Below the pieces are notes generated by a model. That model searched no databases. It had not been told where the DNA came from and saw only the letters and a program-made list of their open reading frames with translations. DNA of 21,689 bases, from positions 1 to 21,689 of the forward strand of contig JBBSGA010000069.1 of the NCBI GenBank assembly GCA_038254585.1, in the 5' to 3' direction. Origin of the DNA: JBBSGA01 sp038254585 (GTDB lineage: Bacteria; Chloroflexota; Chloroflexia; Chloroflexales; Kallotenuaceae). Position 1 is the first letter of the stretch, and each line of letters begins with the position of its first letter. Below, one piece after another: positions 10,580-18,442 of the stretch. The translations under genes and the position numbers were made by a program.

Positions 10580-11197
10580 ATGGATCAACCGTTGGACCAG
10601 GTACCCACAACCGGACCTCAGCTCGTGCTCGCGACATTTGAGGAGCAAGAACAGGCAGGAACTGCTGTGCGGGCGCTCCGGGCACGCGGGGTGCCGGAGC
10701 AGCATATCTCGTTAGCCGTGCGCCACGACGCTCCCGAAGTCAGCGCCCAGGAAATGGCAGCCATAGACCGGGAGGCCGACGCCACCGGGACCGACGTAGC
10801 GGTCGGTAGCATGGCCGGAGGTCTGGCCGGATTCATCACCGGCCTCGCGCTCTTCTCGATCCCGGGGCTCGGCCCATTTCTCGGCATCGGCGTCCTCGCC
10901 GGGACGCTCGGCGGAGCCGCTCTCGGCTCGGCGATGGGGGAGCGAACGGCACATTTTACGTCGCTCGGCCTCCCACGAGAGCGAGCGGAGCGCTATAGCG
11001 CTGCGCTGAGGGCCGGCCACGTCGTCGTCGCCATCACGGCTCCGGATGCCGAGGCGGTGATGGTTGCCCGCGAAGTGATGGGAGAATACGGGGCCGGAGA
11101 GATCGACGTCCATCCGGCGCCTGCCGATGCTTCCACGCCGGTGCTGCCTCCGGCCGGCGACGATACGGCTACCACACCCGGCAGATCAACCCTTTAA
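10580..11197 (+). CDS. General stress protein 17M-like, glycine-zipper membrane protein
   Basis: A 205-residue protein with no enzymatic motif. Residues 15-49 (VLATFEEQEQAGTAVRAL and onward) resemble the ferredoxin-like N-terminal domain of YflT/GSP17M stress proteins. Residues 73-118 form a glycine-rich hydrophobic hairpin (GGLAGFITGLALF, then PGLGPFLGIGVLAG) of glycine-zipper type, likely inserted in or lying on the membrane. A second alpha/beta piece (HVVVAITAPDAEAVMVAREV) and a Pro/Thr-rich tail follow. The ATG at 10580 is preceded by AGGAGG with five bases spacing. Its last 29 bases overlap, tail to tail, the end of the rRNA methyltransferase gene. A stress role is inferred from family resemblance only. 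Confidence 0.75.
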   Translation: MDQPLDQVPTTGPQLVLATFEEQEQAGTAVRALRARGVPEQHISLAVRHDAPEVSAQEMAAIDREADATGTDVAVGSMAGGLAGFITGLALFSIPGLGPFLGIGVLAGTLGGAALGSAMGERTAHFTSLGLPRERAERYSAALRAGHVVVAITAPDAEAVMVAREVMGEYGAGEIDVHPAPADASTPVLPPAGDDTATTPGRSTL

Positions 11198-12374
11198 GGT
11201 ACTCGCCCTCCGGAAACGTCAGCAGCACCGGATGATCGGAGCTCTGGGATAGCCGCTCGACGATTTGAACGTCGCGCCTCGCGTCGAGGCTGGCGCCGAA
11301 GATCACCTTCTGGAAGAGGTCGGCGCCGACGAGGCCGGAGCAGGAGAAGGTTGCCAGAATCCCGCCGGGGCGCAGCAACTGCATCGCCAGCAAGTTAATG
11401 TCCTTGTAGCCGCGGCAAGCCTTCTCCACCTGGGCCGCGTTCGCCGCGAACTTGGGCGGGTCGAGGATGATCACGTCGAACCGTCGCTCCTCGGCGCGAA
11501 ACCTGCGCAGTTCGCCGAAGACATTGCCTGTGATCTGCTCCGCGGGCACGCTAAGCCCATTGCGGCGGAGGTTCGCCACGACCTGCTCTAGCGCGGCGGC
11601 CGAGCTGTCGATGCTGATGATCTGCCGCGCGCCTGCCCCCGCGGCGTGCACCTCAAAGCCACCCGCGTACGAGAAGCACGAGAGCACCTCGGCCCCCGCG
11701 CAATAGCGGGCGACGCGGACATGGTTCTGCCGCTGGTCCAAGTAGGTTCCCGTCTTCTGGCCGTTCCGAAGCTCGACCTCCATGCGATAGCCGCCCTCGA
11801 GGATCTCGATCGCATCCTCCGGCAGATCGCCCCAGCGCAGCCCTTCGGTCCGGTCCAGCCCCTCCTTGGTACGTACCTCGGCATCGCTGCGCTCGTAGAT
11901 CGCGGCGGGCGAGAGCTCCTCCCGAAGAGCGGCCACGATCTCGTCGACGCGCACGGCAGCACCCGTCGTCAGCAGCTGCATCACGAGGTAATCGGCATAG
12001 CGATCGACGATGAGGCCCGGCAAGCTATCACTTTCCGAAAACACAAGCCGGTAGGCCGTCGTCCCACTATCCGCCGCGAGCTCCGCACGCCCCGCCACGG
12101 CGCGCCGGATACGATCACTTAGCAGTGCCGCGTCGATCGGCTCGTCCGGGTCCCAGGTCCAGAGCCGTACGCGAATCTGTGAGGCGCCGCTCCACGTGCC
12201 GCCTGCCATCCAGCTGCCGTCGCTCGCACAAACGTCGACCACATCGCCATCCCGCGGTGTACCGTCGACGCGCGCGATAGCACTGGCGAAGAGCCATGGG
12301 TGCCTGTTCCGCACCGAGCGCTCCCGGCCGGGCTTGAGCGTAACCTGATTGGTCGTTCGTGCAGAGAGCGTCAC
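11169..12374 (-). CDS. rlmI: Class I rRNA methyltransferase, RlmI-type (23S rRNA m5C)
   Basis: Predicted SAM-dependent cytosine-5 methyltransferase acting on 23S rRNA (position 1962 in E. coli). The 401 residues compare with 396 in E. coli RlmI. An N-terminal PUA-like part (VTLKPGRERSVRNRHPWLF, 11-29) is followed by GQKTGTYLDQR (205-215), the SAM-binding SCFSYAGGF (232-240), DPPKFA (305-310) and the catalytic-cysteine loop SCSG (344-347). Three in-frame GTG codons (12434, 12383, 12374) could start it. I prefer 12374 because a TTGCCG-17-TACAGT promoter ends eight bases before it, which predicts a leaderless mRNA, and because no Shine-Dalgarno sequence precedes any of the three. It overlaps the stress-protein gene by 29 bases, end to end. 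Confidence 0.92.
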   Translation of the reverse strand: MTLSARTTNQVTLKPGRERSVRNRHPWLFASAIARVDGTPRDGDVVDVCASDGSWMAGGTWSGASQIRVRLWTWDPDEPIDAALLSDRIRRAVAGRAELAADSGTTAYRLVFSESDSLPGLIVDRYADYLVMQLLTTGAAVRVDEIVAALREELSPAAIYERSDAEVRTKEGLDRTEGLRWGDLPEDAIEILEGGYRMEVELRNGQKTGTYLDQRQNHVRVARYCAGAEVLSCFSYAGGFEVHAAGAGARQIISIDSSAAALEQVVANLRRNGLSVPAEQITGNVFGELRRFRAEERRFDVIILDPPKFAANAAQVEKACRGYKDINLLAMQLLRPGGILATFSCSGLVGADLFQKVIFGASLDARRDVQIVERLSQSSDHPVLLTFPEGEYLKGLICRVW

Positions 12375-12381
12375 GCCAGGC

Positions 12382-12410
12382 ACTGTACCATGTGCCGCGG
12401 CCCGCGGCAA
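12382..12410 (-). promoter_or_regulatory. Promoter of the rRNA methyltransferase gene
   Basis: TTGCCG (12410-12405) and TACAGT (12387-12382) are 17 bases apart on the minus strand. The expected transcription start coincides with the GTG at 12374, so the transcript would have no leader. The in-frame GTG at 12383 overlaps the -10 box and is therefore unlikely to be used. Confidence 0.55.
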
Positions 12411-12523
12411 GCCGTATGCTGTAGCAGGAGCCACGAGCCAGGAGCAAGGCGCTGCACGTCGGACGGGGTAGCCGACTCTAACCGATCCGGCGACCGGCCT
12501 CTGGCTATCTGATAGGAGGAGTC

Positions 12524-12751
12524 ATGGCAGGCATACACGCGGGCAATGGCGACCAAGAGCGCCATCAGCAGATTCTGCTCGACTACTTCTCCGACCACAT
12601 CGGGCACACCTACACGGCCGACGAGCTATCAGAAGCAACCGGCATGCCCTTGGAGCAGGCCAAGATCGCCGTCGAAGCGCTTGCATACGAGCACGAGGTT
12701 GCCAAGGAGCGTACTGAAGGCGGGATCGCCACCTACCGTCGCAAAGAATGA
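12524..12751 (+). CDS. Small winged-helix-like protein
   Basis: A 75-residue protein. Residues 13-71 read as three helices and a beta wing: QERHQQILLDYFSDH, then YTADELSEATGMPLEQAKIA with a helix-turn-helix look, then a KERTEGGIATYRR hairpin. This pattern suits a winged-helix domain that could bind DNA or act as a protein-interaction module, but I do not recognise the family. The ATG has a strong AGGAGG four bases upstream, so translation is likely. It stands alone, ending 9 bases before the end of a convergent gene. Function is unknown. Confidence 0.72.
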   Translation: MAGIHAGNGDQERHQQILLDYFSDHIGHTYTADELSEATGMPLEQAKIAVEALAYEHEVAKERTEGGIATYRRKE

Positions 12752-12760
12752 GCGGGCCGG

Positions 12761-13537
12761 CTAGGGGCGGGTAATCTTCAGATCCTCAAATTCAAGCCAC
12801 TGCGAGGTGCCGGTATCCAGGAGCCCCCAGCCGAATGAGCCGGCCGGCGTGATCCGCGCCCACTGATTGTCGATCCAGATGACGAGCCCGAGCGGACCGC
12901 GCGGCGCGCCGGCCGAGACCAAGATTTCGTGGCCGTCGACCCCGAAGATCACACGGTTACGCAGCCAGATGAGGTGGTATGAATGCCACTCTTCCCGGGC
13001 AGCCGGCAGCAGGACCTCGTCGACGGCGAGCGCTCGCTGCACATGCGGCCAGATGCGCTCGCGCCAGCTCGCGCGGCGGCACGCGAGAAGCACCAGTGGC
13101 GCAAACGGCGCCCACAACAGTGCCTGGCATCGTCCTGCATCGATCGTCCCGGCTTTCCAGCCATGGCCCGGGATGCCCTGCGCCAGCTCCATGTCGCTCG
13201 GTGCCGAGGCAAAGAGAAACCAGGCAGCCTGGGGCAGCGCAGGCAGACCACCCAACGACGGCAGCGGGTTATTCCAGAAACCGAAGCCGGCCGTCCCCTG
13301 AATGCCGGGTGACACGCGGGCGCGGATCGAGAGTGCAAGCGGCGGCCGCCAAGGATAGGCCGGCCGAGTCAGCGCAGCGTAGTCATGCAGCTGGGCGTCG
13401 CTATAGGCGTGCCGGTCGGCACGCGGCAGCGAGAGCCGCCAGCGCTTCCCATCGGGCCGCACCGCTCCACCTCGCAGGGTCAGCTGCTGAACGTTTGAGC
13501 CTGCGGCCTCGAGGGTCCATTCCATTTTCCGAGTCAC
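12761..13537 (-). CDS. Conserved hypothetical, possible ConA-like lectin/glucanase fold
   Basis: A 258-residue protein of unknown function. Alternating beta-type segments rich in Trp and Gly (LALSIRARVSPG at 67-78, TAGFGFWNNP, EEWHSYHLIWLRNRVIFGVDGHEIL) resemble the concanavalin A-like jelly-roll of polysaccharide-binding proteins and GH16 relatives. The GH16 ExDxxE catalytic motif is not seen, so binding rather than hydrolysis is more likely. No signal peptide or membrane anchor is visible, which is unusual for such a fold. The start is GTG at 13537 or ATG at 13525; neither has a good ribosome-binding site. It is transcribed convergently with the small winged-helix gene. The fold call is tentative. 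Confidence 0.65.
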   Translation of the reverse strand: MTRKMEWTLEAAGSNVQQLTLRGGAVRPDGKRWRLSLPRADRHAYSDAQLHDYAALTRPAYPWRPPLALSIRARVSPGIQGTAGFGFWNNPLPSLGGLPALPQAAWFLFASAPSDMELAQGIPGHGWKAGTIDAGRCQALLWAPFAPLVLLACRRASWRERIWPHVQRALAVDEVLLPAAREEWHSYHLIWLRNRVIFGVDGHEILVSAGAPRGPLGLVIWIDNQWARITPAGSFGWGLLDTGTSQWLEFEDLKITRP

Positions 13538-13640
13538 CTATCGGTAACCGGCGACAGGGGTAGAGACGTTATATATAACGGCTCTGCCACCGTTCACCTA
13601 TCCACACGTTGCTTGACAAGTTACTTCCGGCAGCGGCGCA

Positions 13641-13674
13641 CGACGGAGAAGAAGGAGCGGCGCTTGCGCGCCGC
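13641..13674 (-). terminator. Intrinsic terminator after prkA
   Basis: On the minus strand GCGGCGC-GCAA-GCGCCGC, a seven-pair all-GC stem with a GNRA tetraloop, is followed by the imperfect T-rich run TCCTTCTTCT. It lies about 40 bases past the prkA stop. Confidence 0.65.
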
Positions 13675-13713
13675 CCTTGCCGATCGCTGCCTACGGGCCT
13701 CCAGCCGGCTCAG

Positions 13714-15792
13714 CTAGTTCCGATTCTTGACGTCCCCGCGAGCGAAGATGCTGGCCACAAAGGTCAGAACATCCACGGCGCATTTGTCACAGTAGCCGTA
13801 GCCTCGCACGAGACGGGTCTTGACGACGTCGATCTTTTCTTGAGTATCCTTGTCGACAACCTGCGAGACAAGGCTCGTCAGCTTGATCGAATCCTTCTGA
13901 TCCTCGAAGAGCTTTAGCTCGAGCGCGCGATGGAGCCGCTCGTTCGTCTTGTAGTCGAACCGCTTGCCCTCGATTGCCAGCGCGCCGATGTAGTTCATGA
14001 TCTCGCGCCGGAAGTCGTCTTTACGGCCCTCGGGGATCTCGATCTTCTCCTCCACCGAGCGCATCAGTCGCTCGTCGGGCTCCTCGTACTGGCCCGTATA
14101 GCGATTGCGCATGCGCTCGCGCTGGGTATACGCCTTGATGTTGTCGATATAGTTGCCACACAGCCGGCTGATCGCTTCCTCGTCGGCCGAGATCGCGCGC
14201 TGTACCTCGTTCTTCACGATCTCAGCGTACTCGTCCTTGACGACGCCCAGCAGATCTTTGTAGTGCTTGCGGTCCTCCTCGTTGCTGATCAGAGAGTGGT
14301 TCTTGAGGCCACCCTCGAGCTCGCTGATAACCATGAAGGGATTCACGCAGCCTTCGTTACCGTCGTTGACGAGCGCGTTGCTGATCTTGTCCTGGATATA
14401 GCGTGGCGAAATACCGCTCAAGCCTTCGCGCTGCGACTCCTTGCGCAGCTCCTTAATATTGTCCTCGGTAAAGCCCGGCAGAGACTTGCCGTTATACAGC
14501 TTCAGCTTCTGGAGCAGCGTGAGGTTAGCCTTCTTGGGCTCCTCCAGCCGCGTCAAGACAGCCCACATCGCGGCCATCTCAACTGTATGGGGCGCGATGT
14601 GCTTGCCGCGCACCTTATGGCCGTTGAACGACTTCTCGTAGATCTTGATCTCATCCTTGAGCTTGGTGATATACGGGATATCGATCCGCACCGTCCGGTC
14701 CTTGAGCGCCTCCATGAACTCGTTGTTCTGGAGCTTACGGTACTCCGGCTCGTTAGTATGCCCGATGATCACCTCGTCGATATCCATCTGGGCGAATTTC
14801 TTGGACTTGATCTTATGCTCCTGGGACGCGCCAAGGAGATCATAGAGGAACGCGGTCTCGAGCTTCAACACCTCGACGAACTCGACGATGCCGCGGTTCG
14901 CGATATTGAACTCGCCGTCGAAGTTGAAGGCGCGCGGATCGCTGTCGGAGCCATACTGAGCGATCTTGCGGTAGTTGATATCGCCGGTGAGCTCGGTCGA
15001 ATCCTGGTTCTTCTCATCCTTCGGCTGGAAGGTCCCGATGCCGATCCGATCCTTCTCGGAGAAGATCAGGCGGCCAACCTTGACGTGCCGGATCATCTTC
15101 GACCAATCGCCGTCGTAGCGCCGGAGCAGGTCGCGGTAGTTGTAGCGGCACGACGGGCAGAGGTCACCTTCGATCCGGATCATCTCGCCCTCGGGCAGCT
15201 CGGCCGTGAGGCGCGACATAAACTGCGTGCGGTGCTCCTCGGGGATGAGATGCAGCGGCTCCTCGTGCATGGGGCATTCTTCCCATTCACCCTCGGGAAC
15301 GCCGCCTTTGAGCTCGTCCACATCGCCGAGGAACCAGCTGAAGCTATAGAGCGCACCGTCGTCCATGCGCGAGTAGTGCTCGAGCCCTTTTTTCAGGCGG
15401 CGGACGATCGTGGATTTCGAGGATCCGACCGGCCCATGCAGCAGCAGCACGCGGCGCTCGGTGCCGTACCCTTCGGCAGCCGAGCGGAAGAACGAGACCA
15501 GGCGCATGAGCGGGATTTCCAGCCCGTAGATCGCGTCGGCCTCATCAATGGAAGGATCGGCGAAGAACTTGTAGCGGATCAGCTTCTTCTTGGCATCGAT
15601 AAACTCTTCGGTGCCGTACGACATGACCATGTCGTAGATACGCTGGAAGGCCGAGCGCGTGACTCTGGGATTTAGACCAACCAGCTCAAGATATTCGCTG
15701 AAACTGCCGGTCCAGTTCAGCTCCTGGTATTGTTTGCGGTCTTGGAGATCTGCAACAAGCGTGAGCAATGTAGCGCCATCAAGAGTTGCCAT
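13714..15792 (-). CDS. prkA: PrkA family serine protein kinase / AAA+ protein
   Basis: A 692-residue PrkA (631 in B. subtilis), a cytoplasmic AAA+ protein linked to stress, sporulation or nitrogen-starvation responses and reported as a serine kinase or protease. The order is N-terminal WTGSFSEYLELVGLNP (27-42), Walker A GPVGSSKS (120-127), a zinc-ribbon-like insertion with CPMHE and CPSCRYNY, the IIGHTNEPEY sensor region, then the C-terminal PrkA domain ending in YCDKCAVDVLTFVASIFARG. The ATG at 15792 has AGGAGG six bases upstream; the frame continues upstream only as unconserved codons. The usual partners (YhbH/YeaH and SpoVR/YcgB) are not next to it in this window. A likely promoter lies about 370 bases upstream and a hairpin terminator follows. 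Confidence 0.95.
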   Translation of the reverse strand: MATLDGATLLTLVADLQDRKQYQELNWTGSFSEYLELVGLNPRVTRSAFQRIYDMVMSYGTEEFIDAKKKLIRYKFFADPSIDEADAIYGLEIPLMRLVSFFRSAAEGYGTERRVLLLHGPVGSSKSTIVRRLKKGLEHYSRMDDGALYSFSWFLGDVDELKGGVPEGEWEECPMHEEPLHLIPEEHRTQFMSRLTAELPEGEMIRIEGDLCPSCRYNYRDLLRRYDGDWSKMIRHVKVGRLIFSEKDRIGIGTFQPKDEKNQDSTELTGDINYRKIAQYGSDSDPRAFNFDGEFNIANRGIVEFVEVLKLETAFLYDLLGASQEHKIKSKKFAQMDIDEVIIGHTNEPEYRKLQNNEFMEALKDRTVRIDIPYITKLKDEIKIYEKSFNGHKVRGKHIAPHTVEMAAMWAVLTRLEEPKKANLTLLQKLKLYNGKSLPGFTEDNIKELRKESQREGLSGISPRYIQDKISNALVNDGNEGCVNPFMVISELEGGLKNHSLISNEEDRKHYKDLLGVVKDEYAEIVKNEVQRAISADEEAISRLCGNYIDNIKAYTQRERMRNRYTGQYEEPDERLMRSVEEKIEIPEGRKDDFRREIMNYIGALAIEGKRFDYKTNERLHRALELKLFEDQKDSIKLTSLVSQVVDKDTQEKIDVVKTRLVRGYGYCDKCAVDVLTFVASIFARGDVKNRN

Positions 15793-15826
15793 AAGCGTCC
15801 TCCTGTCGAATCGGCGTAGCGTCCGT

Positions 15827-15994
15827 CTACTCCAAGCAATAACCCGGCCCCGCATAATCGGGGGTAAGGACCGGCTCTGCCGGAGGCAGGTACAAATCGG
15901 CGGCCGGAGAGAGCGCGACAGGGCGAGTGGGATGCAAGCCGCCGGACCTGAACAGCATCCATCCGCGTGTGACGTGAGCGACGAGGCTCACCAC
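15827..15994 (-). CDS. Possible leader ORF upstream of prkA
   Basis: A frame free of stops runs from 16105 to the TAG at 15827. From GTG 15994 it encodes 55 residues, including GLHPTRPVALSPAADLYLPP and a C-terminal YAGPGYCLE. Upstream of that GTG the frame also reads as a hydrophobic stretch (FAGRCLVIAALWYDRVVSLV) but contains no ATG, GTG or TTG start. No Shine-Dalgarno sequence is seen. It lies in the prkA leader, ending 34 bases before the prkA ATG. It may be a small gene, a decayed one or chance in GC-rich DNA. The rest of the 450-base gap (15793-16243) holds only the promoter and a small CCCCG-CATAAT-CGGGG hairpin at 15848-15863. Confidence 0.22.
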   Translation of the reverse strand: MVSLVAHVTRGWMLFRSGGLHPTRPVALSPAADLYLPPAEPVLTPDYAGPGYCLE

Positions 15995-16168
15995 ACGGTC
16001 GTACCAGAGCGCGGCGATGACCAGGCATCGACCGGCAAATACTGCGGCGTAGTGTAACGGGTGATCATCGAGAGCTGCAATGTGAGAGCGAACCTGAAGA
16101 AGCCGCTATTTAGTTGTCAAAGGGTTTGGGCTGCGCCCACGAGGATTCCTTCTGCCACTCTACACTCA

Positions 16169-16197
16169 ACTATACCAATGTCGCCGGGAGGCGTCAA
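16169..16197 (-). promoter_or_regulatory. Sigma-70-type promoter reading toward prkA
   Basis: TTGACG (16197-16192) and TATAGT (16174-16169) are spaced by 17 bases on the minus strand. They lie 46 bases past the accA stop and about 370 bases before the prkA ATG, giving a long leader. Confidence 0.72.
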
Positions 16198-16243
16198 GCG
16201 TTTTGTACGATACGTCAATCCTAGCGGCGGTCGGACAACCTGC

Positions 16244-17092
16244 CTAGGCTGGTAGTGCACGGGAGGCTGCCGTCTGCATTTCCTGCAGGACGCCGATCGC
16301 CCGGTATTTCTCGTAGCGCCGCCGAAGGAGCTCTTCCGTGGAGAGATGGAGGAGATCATGGAGGTGACGCCGTAATGCGGCGCCGACGTCGTCGATCGTC
16401 CGCGCGGCATCGAGATGGGCACCGCCGGGAACCTCGGCCACGACTTCATCGGTGACTCCTAGGTCGTGCAGGTCAGCGGCCGTGATCTTCATCGCCTTGG
16501 CGGCATCGGGGGCCTTCGAAGCATCCCGCCACAGGATCGCTGCACTGGCCTCGGGAGAGGCTGCCGAGTAGATCGCGTGCTCGAGCATAAGTAGACGGTC
16601 GGCCACGCCGATCGCCAGGGCTCCGCCGGACCCACCCTCGCCGATCACGGTAGCGATGATTGGAACGGTCAAACCGGCCATCACGAGGAGGTTCTCGGCG
16701 ATAGCCCGTCCCTGTCCACGCTCCTCCGACTCCATGTTCGGACTTGCGCCCGGGGTATCGATGAAGGACAGCAGGGGGAAGCCGAACTTTTCTGCCAAAT
16801 GCATAATCCGCAGCGCCTTTCGATAACCCTCGGGATGGGGGCTGCCGAAATTACGGCGGATGTTTTCTTTGGTGTTGATCCCTTTCTGGTGTCCAAGCAG
16901 TGCTACTGTCCGCCCGTCGAAACGTGCCAGCCCTGCCACCATCGCGAGGTCATCGCCATAGCGGCGGTCTCCCCGCAGCTCGACAAACTCCTCGCACAAA
17001 GCACGAATATAGTCGAACGTGTGCGGCCGCTGAGGATGGCGCGCAAGCTGTACATGATCCCAGGGCTCTAAAACGGTAGGGGGGTTGCTCAT
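16244..17092 (-). CDS. accA: Acetyl-CoA carboxylase carboxyltransferase subunit alpha
   Basis: With AccD it transfers the carboxyl group from carboxybiotin to acetyl-CoA, making malonyl-CoA for fatty acid synthesis. The 282 residues compare with 319 in E. coli; about 35-40 N-terminal residues are lacking, a common short form. Crotonase-fold blocks are visible: LLGHQKGINTKENIRRNFG (65-83), FIDTPGA (110-116) and the oxyanion-type GEGGSGGALA (151-160). I chose ATG 17092 because GGAG lies five bases upstream. An ATG at 17134, three bases past the accD stop, would add 14 unconserved residues. The biotin carboxylase and carrier genes are not in this window. Confidence 0.96.
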   Translation of the reverse strand: MSNPPTVLEPWDHVQLARHPQRPHTFDYIRALCEEFVELRGDRRYGDDLAMVAGLARFDGRTVALLGHQKGINTKENIRRNFGSPHPEGYRKALRIMHLAEKFGFPLLSFIDTPGASPNMESEERGQGRAIAENLLVMAGLTVPIIATVIGEGGSGGALAIGVADRLLMLEHAIYSAASPEASAAILWRDASKAPDAAKAMKITAADLHDLGVTDEVVAEVPGGAHLDAARTIDDVGAALRRHLHDLLHLSTEELLRRRYEKYRAIGVLQEMQTAASRALPA

Positions 17093-17137
17093 AGAGACTC
17101 CACGCAGACTTGCCCGCTCCGAGGTACGTGCCATGCC

Positions 17138-17989
17138 TCAGGCATAGAGCCGTAAAAGACGACCGAGGACCGTCCGCAGCTCGGAGCGGGGGGTCACCAT
17201 ATCGACCATACCGTGGTCGAGCTGAAACTCAGCGCTCTGGAAATTGGCAGGGAGCTTCTGCCGGATCGTCTGCTCGATCACGCGCGGGCCGGCAAACCCG
17301 ATCAGGGCGCCCGGCTCGGCAATGATCACGTCGGCTGCCGATGCATGTGAGGCCGTGACGCCTCCGGTACAGGGGTCGACCAGGACCGAGAAATGCGGCT
17401 GGCCCGCGTCACCTAGACGCGCCAATGCAACGGAGACCTTGGCCATCTGCATCAGCGAGAGAATACCCTCCTGCATACGGGCGCCGCCAGAGGCATTGAT
17501 GGTCACAAGAGGGATCTGTAGCTCGGCTGCGCGCTCCGCGGAGCGGGCCACTTTCTCGCCGACGACCGAGCCCATCGAGCCACCTAGAAATGCGAATTCA
17601 TGCACGCAGAGCGCGAGCGGCATCGCCTCTACCTTACCGGTTCCGCAAACGGCGGCATCGAGCTGCCCGAGTGACGACTGCAGCTCCTCGATCTTATCGG
17701 AATAACTGCCTTTCGGCGAGACAAATGCGAGAGGATCGGCCGGCGCAAGATCGGAGTCGTACTCCTGCCAGCTGCCGGGGTCAAGTAGCAGAGCAATGCG
17801 ATCGAGCGCCGACAAGCGCTCGTGGTAGCCGCACTTAGGACAAACTTTGGCGTTGTCTTCCCACTCTTTGACGTAGATAAGCTCGCCACAACCGGAGCAT
17901 TTCCGCACCAGATTCTCGGGAATCTGCTGCTCATCCTGTTTGTGGGGCGACGTAAAGTAGCGCGGCGAGCGCCGTAGAAACTCTTTCAC
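17138..17989 (-). CDS. accD: Acetyl-CoA carboxylase carboxyltransferase subunit beta
   Basis: Partner of AccA in the carboxyltransferase. The 283-residue product carries the N-terminal zinc ribbon (C31, C34, C50, C53: CSGC...CPKC) followed by the crotonase-fold domain with GGSMGSVVGEK (136-146) and SGGARMQEG (167-175). The start is GTG at 17989, preceded by AAGGAGG four bases away. A TATAAT box (18018-18013) lies 23 bases upstream of the GTG. accA follows after 45 bases (from its preferred start), so the two subunits are co-transcribed. Length and motifs are normal and nothing looks damaged. Confidence 0.97.
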   Translation of the reverse strand: MKEFLRRSPRYFTSPHKQDEQQIPENLVRKCSGCGELIYVKEWEDNAKVCPKCGYHERLSALDRIALLLDPGSWQEYDSDLAPADPLAFVSPKGSYSDKIEELQSSLGQLDAAVCGTGKVEAMPLALCVHEFAFLGGSMGSVVGEKVARSAERAAELQIPLVTINASGGARMQEGILSLMQMAKVSVALARLGDAGQPHFSVLVDPCTGGVTASHASAADVIIAEPGALIGFAGPRVIEQTIRQKLPANFQSAEFQLDHGMVDMVTPRSELRTVLGRLLRLYA

Positions 17990-18012
17990 CGGGCCTCCTT
18001 GAGCGTCCGCGC

Positions 18013-18018
18013 ATTATA
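18013..18018 (-). promoter_or_regulatory. -10 box upstream of accD
   Basis: TATAAT on the minus strand, 23 bases before the accD GTG. No good -35 box is seen at 16-18 bases. The box overlaps the stop codon of the possible small gene at 18014-18205. Confidence 0.5.
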
Positions 18019-18205
18019 TCACGTTCGCATCGGGCGGATTGGCCACGCCCAGCTCGATCAGGGCTTTTGCCTTCTCCTTGGGCGGGGCCTGTGCATTCTC
18101 GCTTGTTGCGATGAAGTGCCACCGGACATGGGGCTGAAAAGGGCTTCCGGTGACAGGTGACACAATGACACTTCGCACCTCTACCTGCTCGTGCCGAGCA
18201 CCCAC
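18014..18205 (-). CDS. Possible small hypothetical protein upstream of accD
   Basis: A frame of 63 codons from GTG 18205, or 54 from GTG 18178, with codon use like the neighbouring genes. It reads VRSVIVSPVTGSPFQPHVRW, then HFIATSENAQAPPKEKAKAL and IELGVANPPDANVI. The mixed hydrophobic and charged composition looks protein-like rather than random. The second GTG has AGG five bases upstream; neither start has a strong Shine-Dalgarno sequence. It ends 24 bases before accD on the same strand, so it may lead that operon. I do not recognise the family. Between it and radC (18206-18442) I see only the radC promoter. Confidence 0.42.
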   Translation of the reverse strand: MGARHEQVEVRSVIVSPVTGSPFQPHVRWHFIATSENAQAPPKEKAKALIELGVANPPDANVI

Positions 18206-18323
18206 AAGCCCCGAGCTCAATTGGCCCCTCGGCAATGCAGGACACTCCTCACTAGAGGCAGAAGCACCTTGAGCCGTGTATGGCCAGCTGCTTGGCACAG
18301 CGTGCGACTCGCCTTGGGATCTG

Positions 18324-18353
18324 TTGCGCGAGTATGCGCCGAGACGTTACAAT
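18324..18353 (+). promoter_or_regulatory. Probable radC promoter
   Basis: TTGCGC (18324-18329) and TACAAT (18348-18353) are 18 bases apart on the plus strand, about 90 bases before the radC ATG. Confidence 0.5.
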
Positions 18354-18442
18354 CCGCGCCGGTACCTGAGACATTACGCCGAGCTACAGAGTCTCGCGCC
18401 GTCAATCTCCGACCCACGCTTTAGCAAACGGAGCAGCCCCCC

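Noticed and set aside
13568..13579. Palindrome GTTATATATAAC as an operator
   Set aside because: It is a 12-base AT palindrome in a single copy and could simply be the -10 region of the gene at 13537. No regulator or second site supports it.
13930..15675. A 581-codon open frame on the plus strand opposite prkA
   Set aside because: It mirrors prkA codons, has no recognisable domain and is made of Leu/Val/Asp-rich sequence typical of antisense frames in GC-rich genes.
15848..15863. CCCCG-CATAAT-CGGGG hairpin as a terminator or operator upstream of prkA
   Set aside because: It is only five pairs with no T-run on either strand, and it lies in the middle of the prkA leader. Evidence is too thin to list as a regulatory site.
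16085..16130. TTTGACAACTAAATAG-like stretch as an rRNA operon leader
   Set aside because: It resembles sequences often seen near rRNA or tRNA genes, but no RNA gene follows on either strand within the window.
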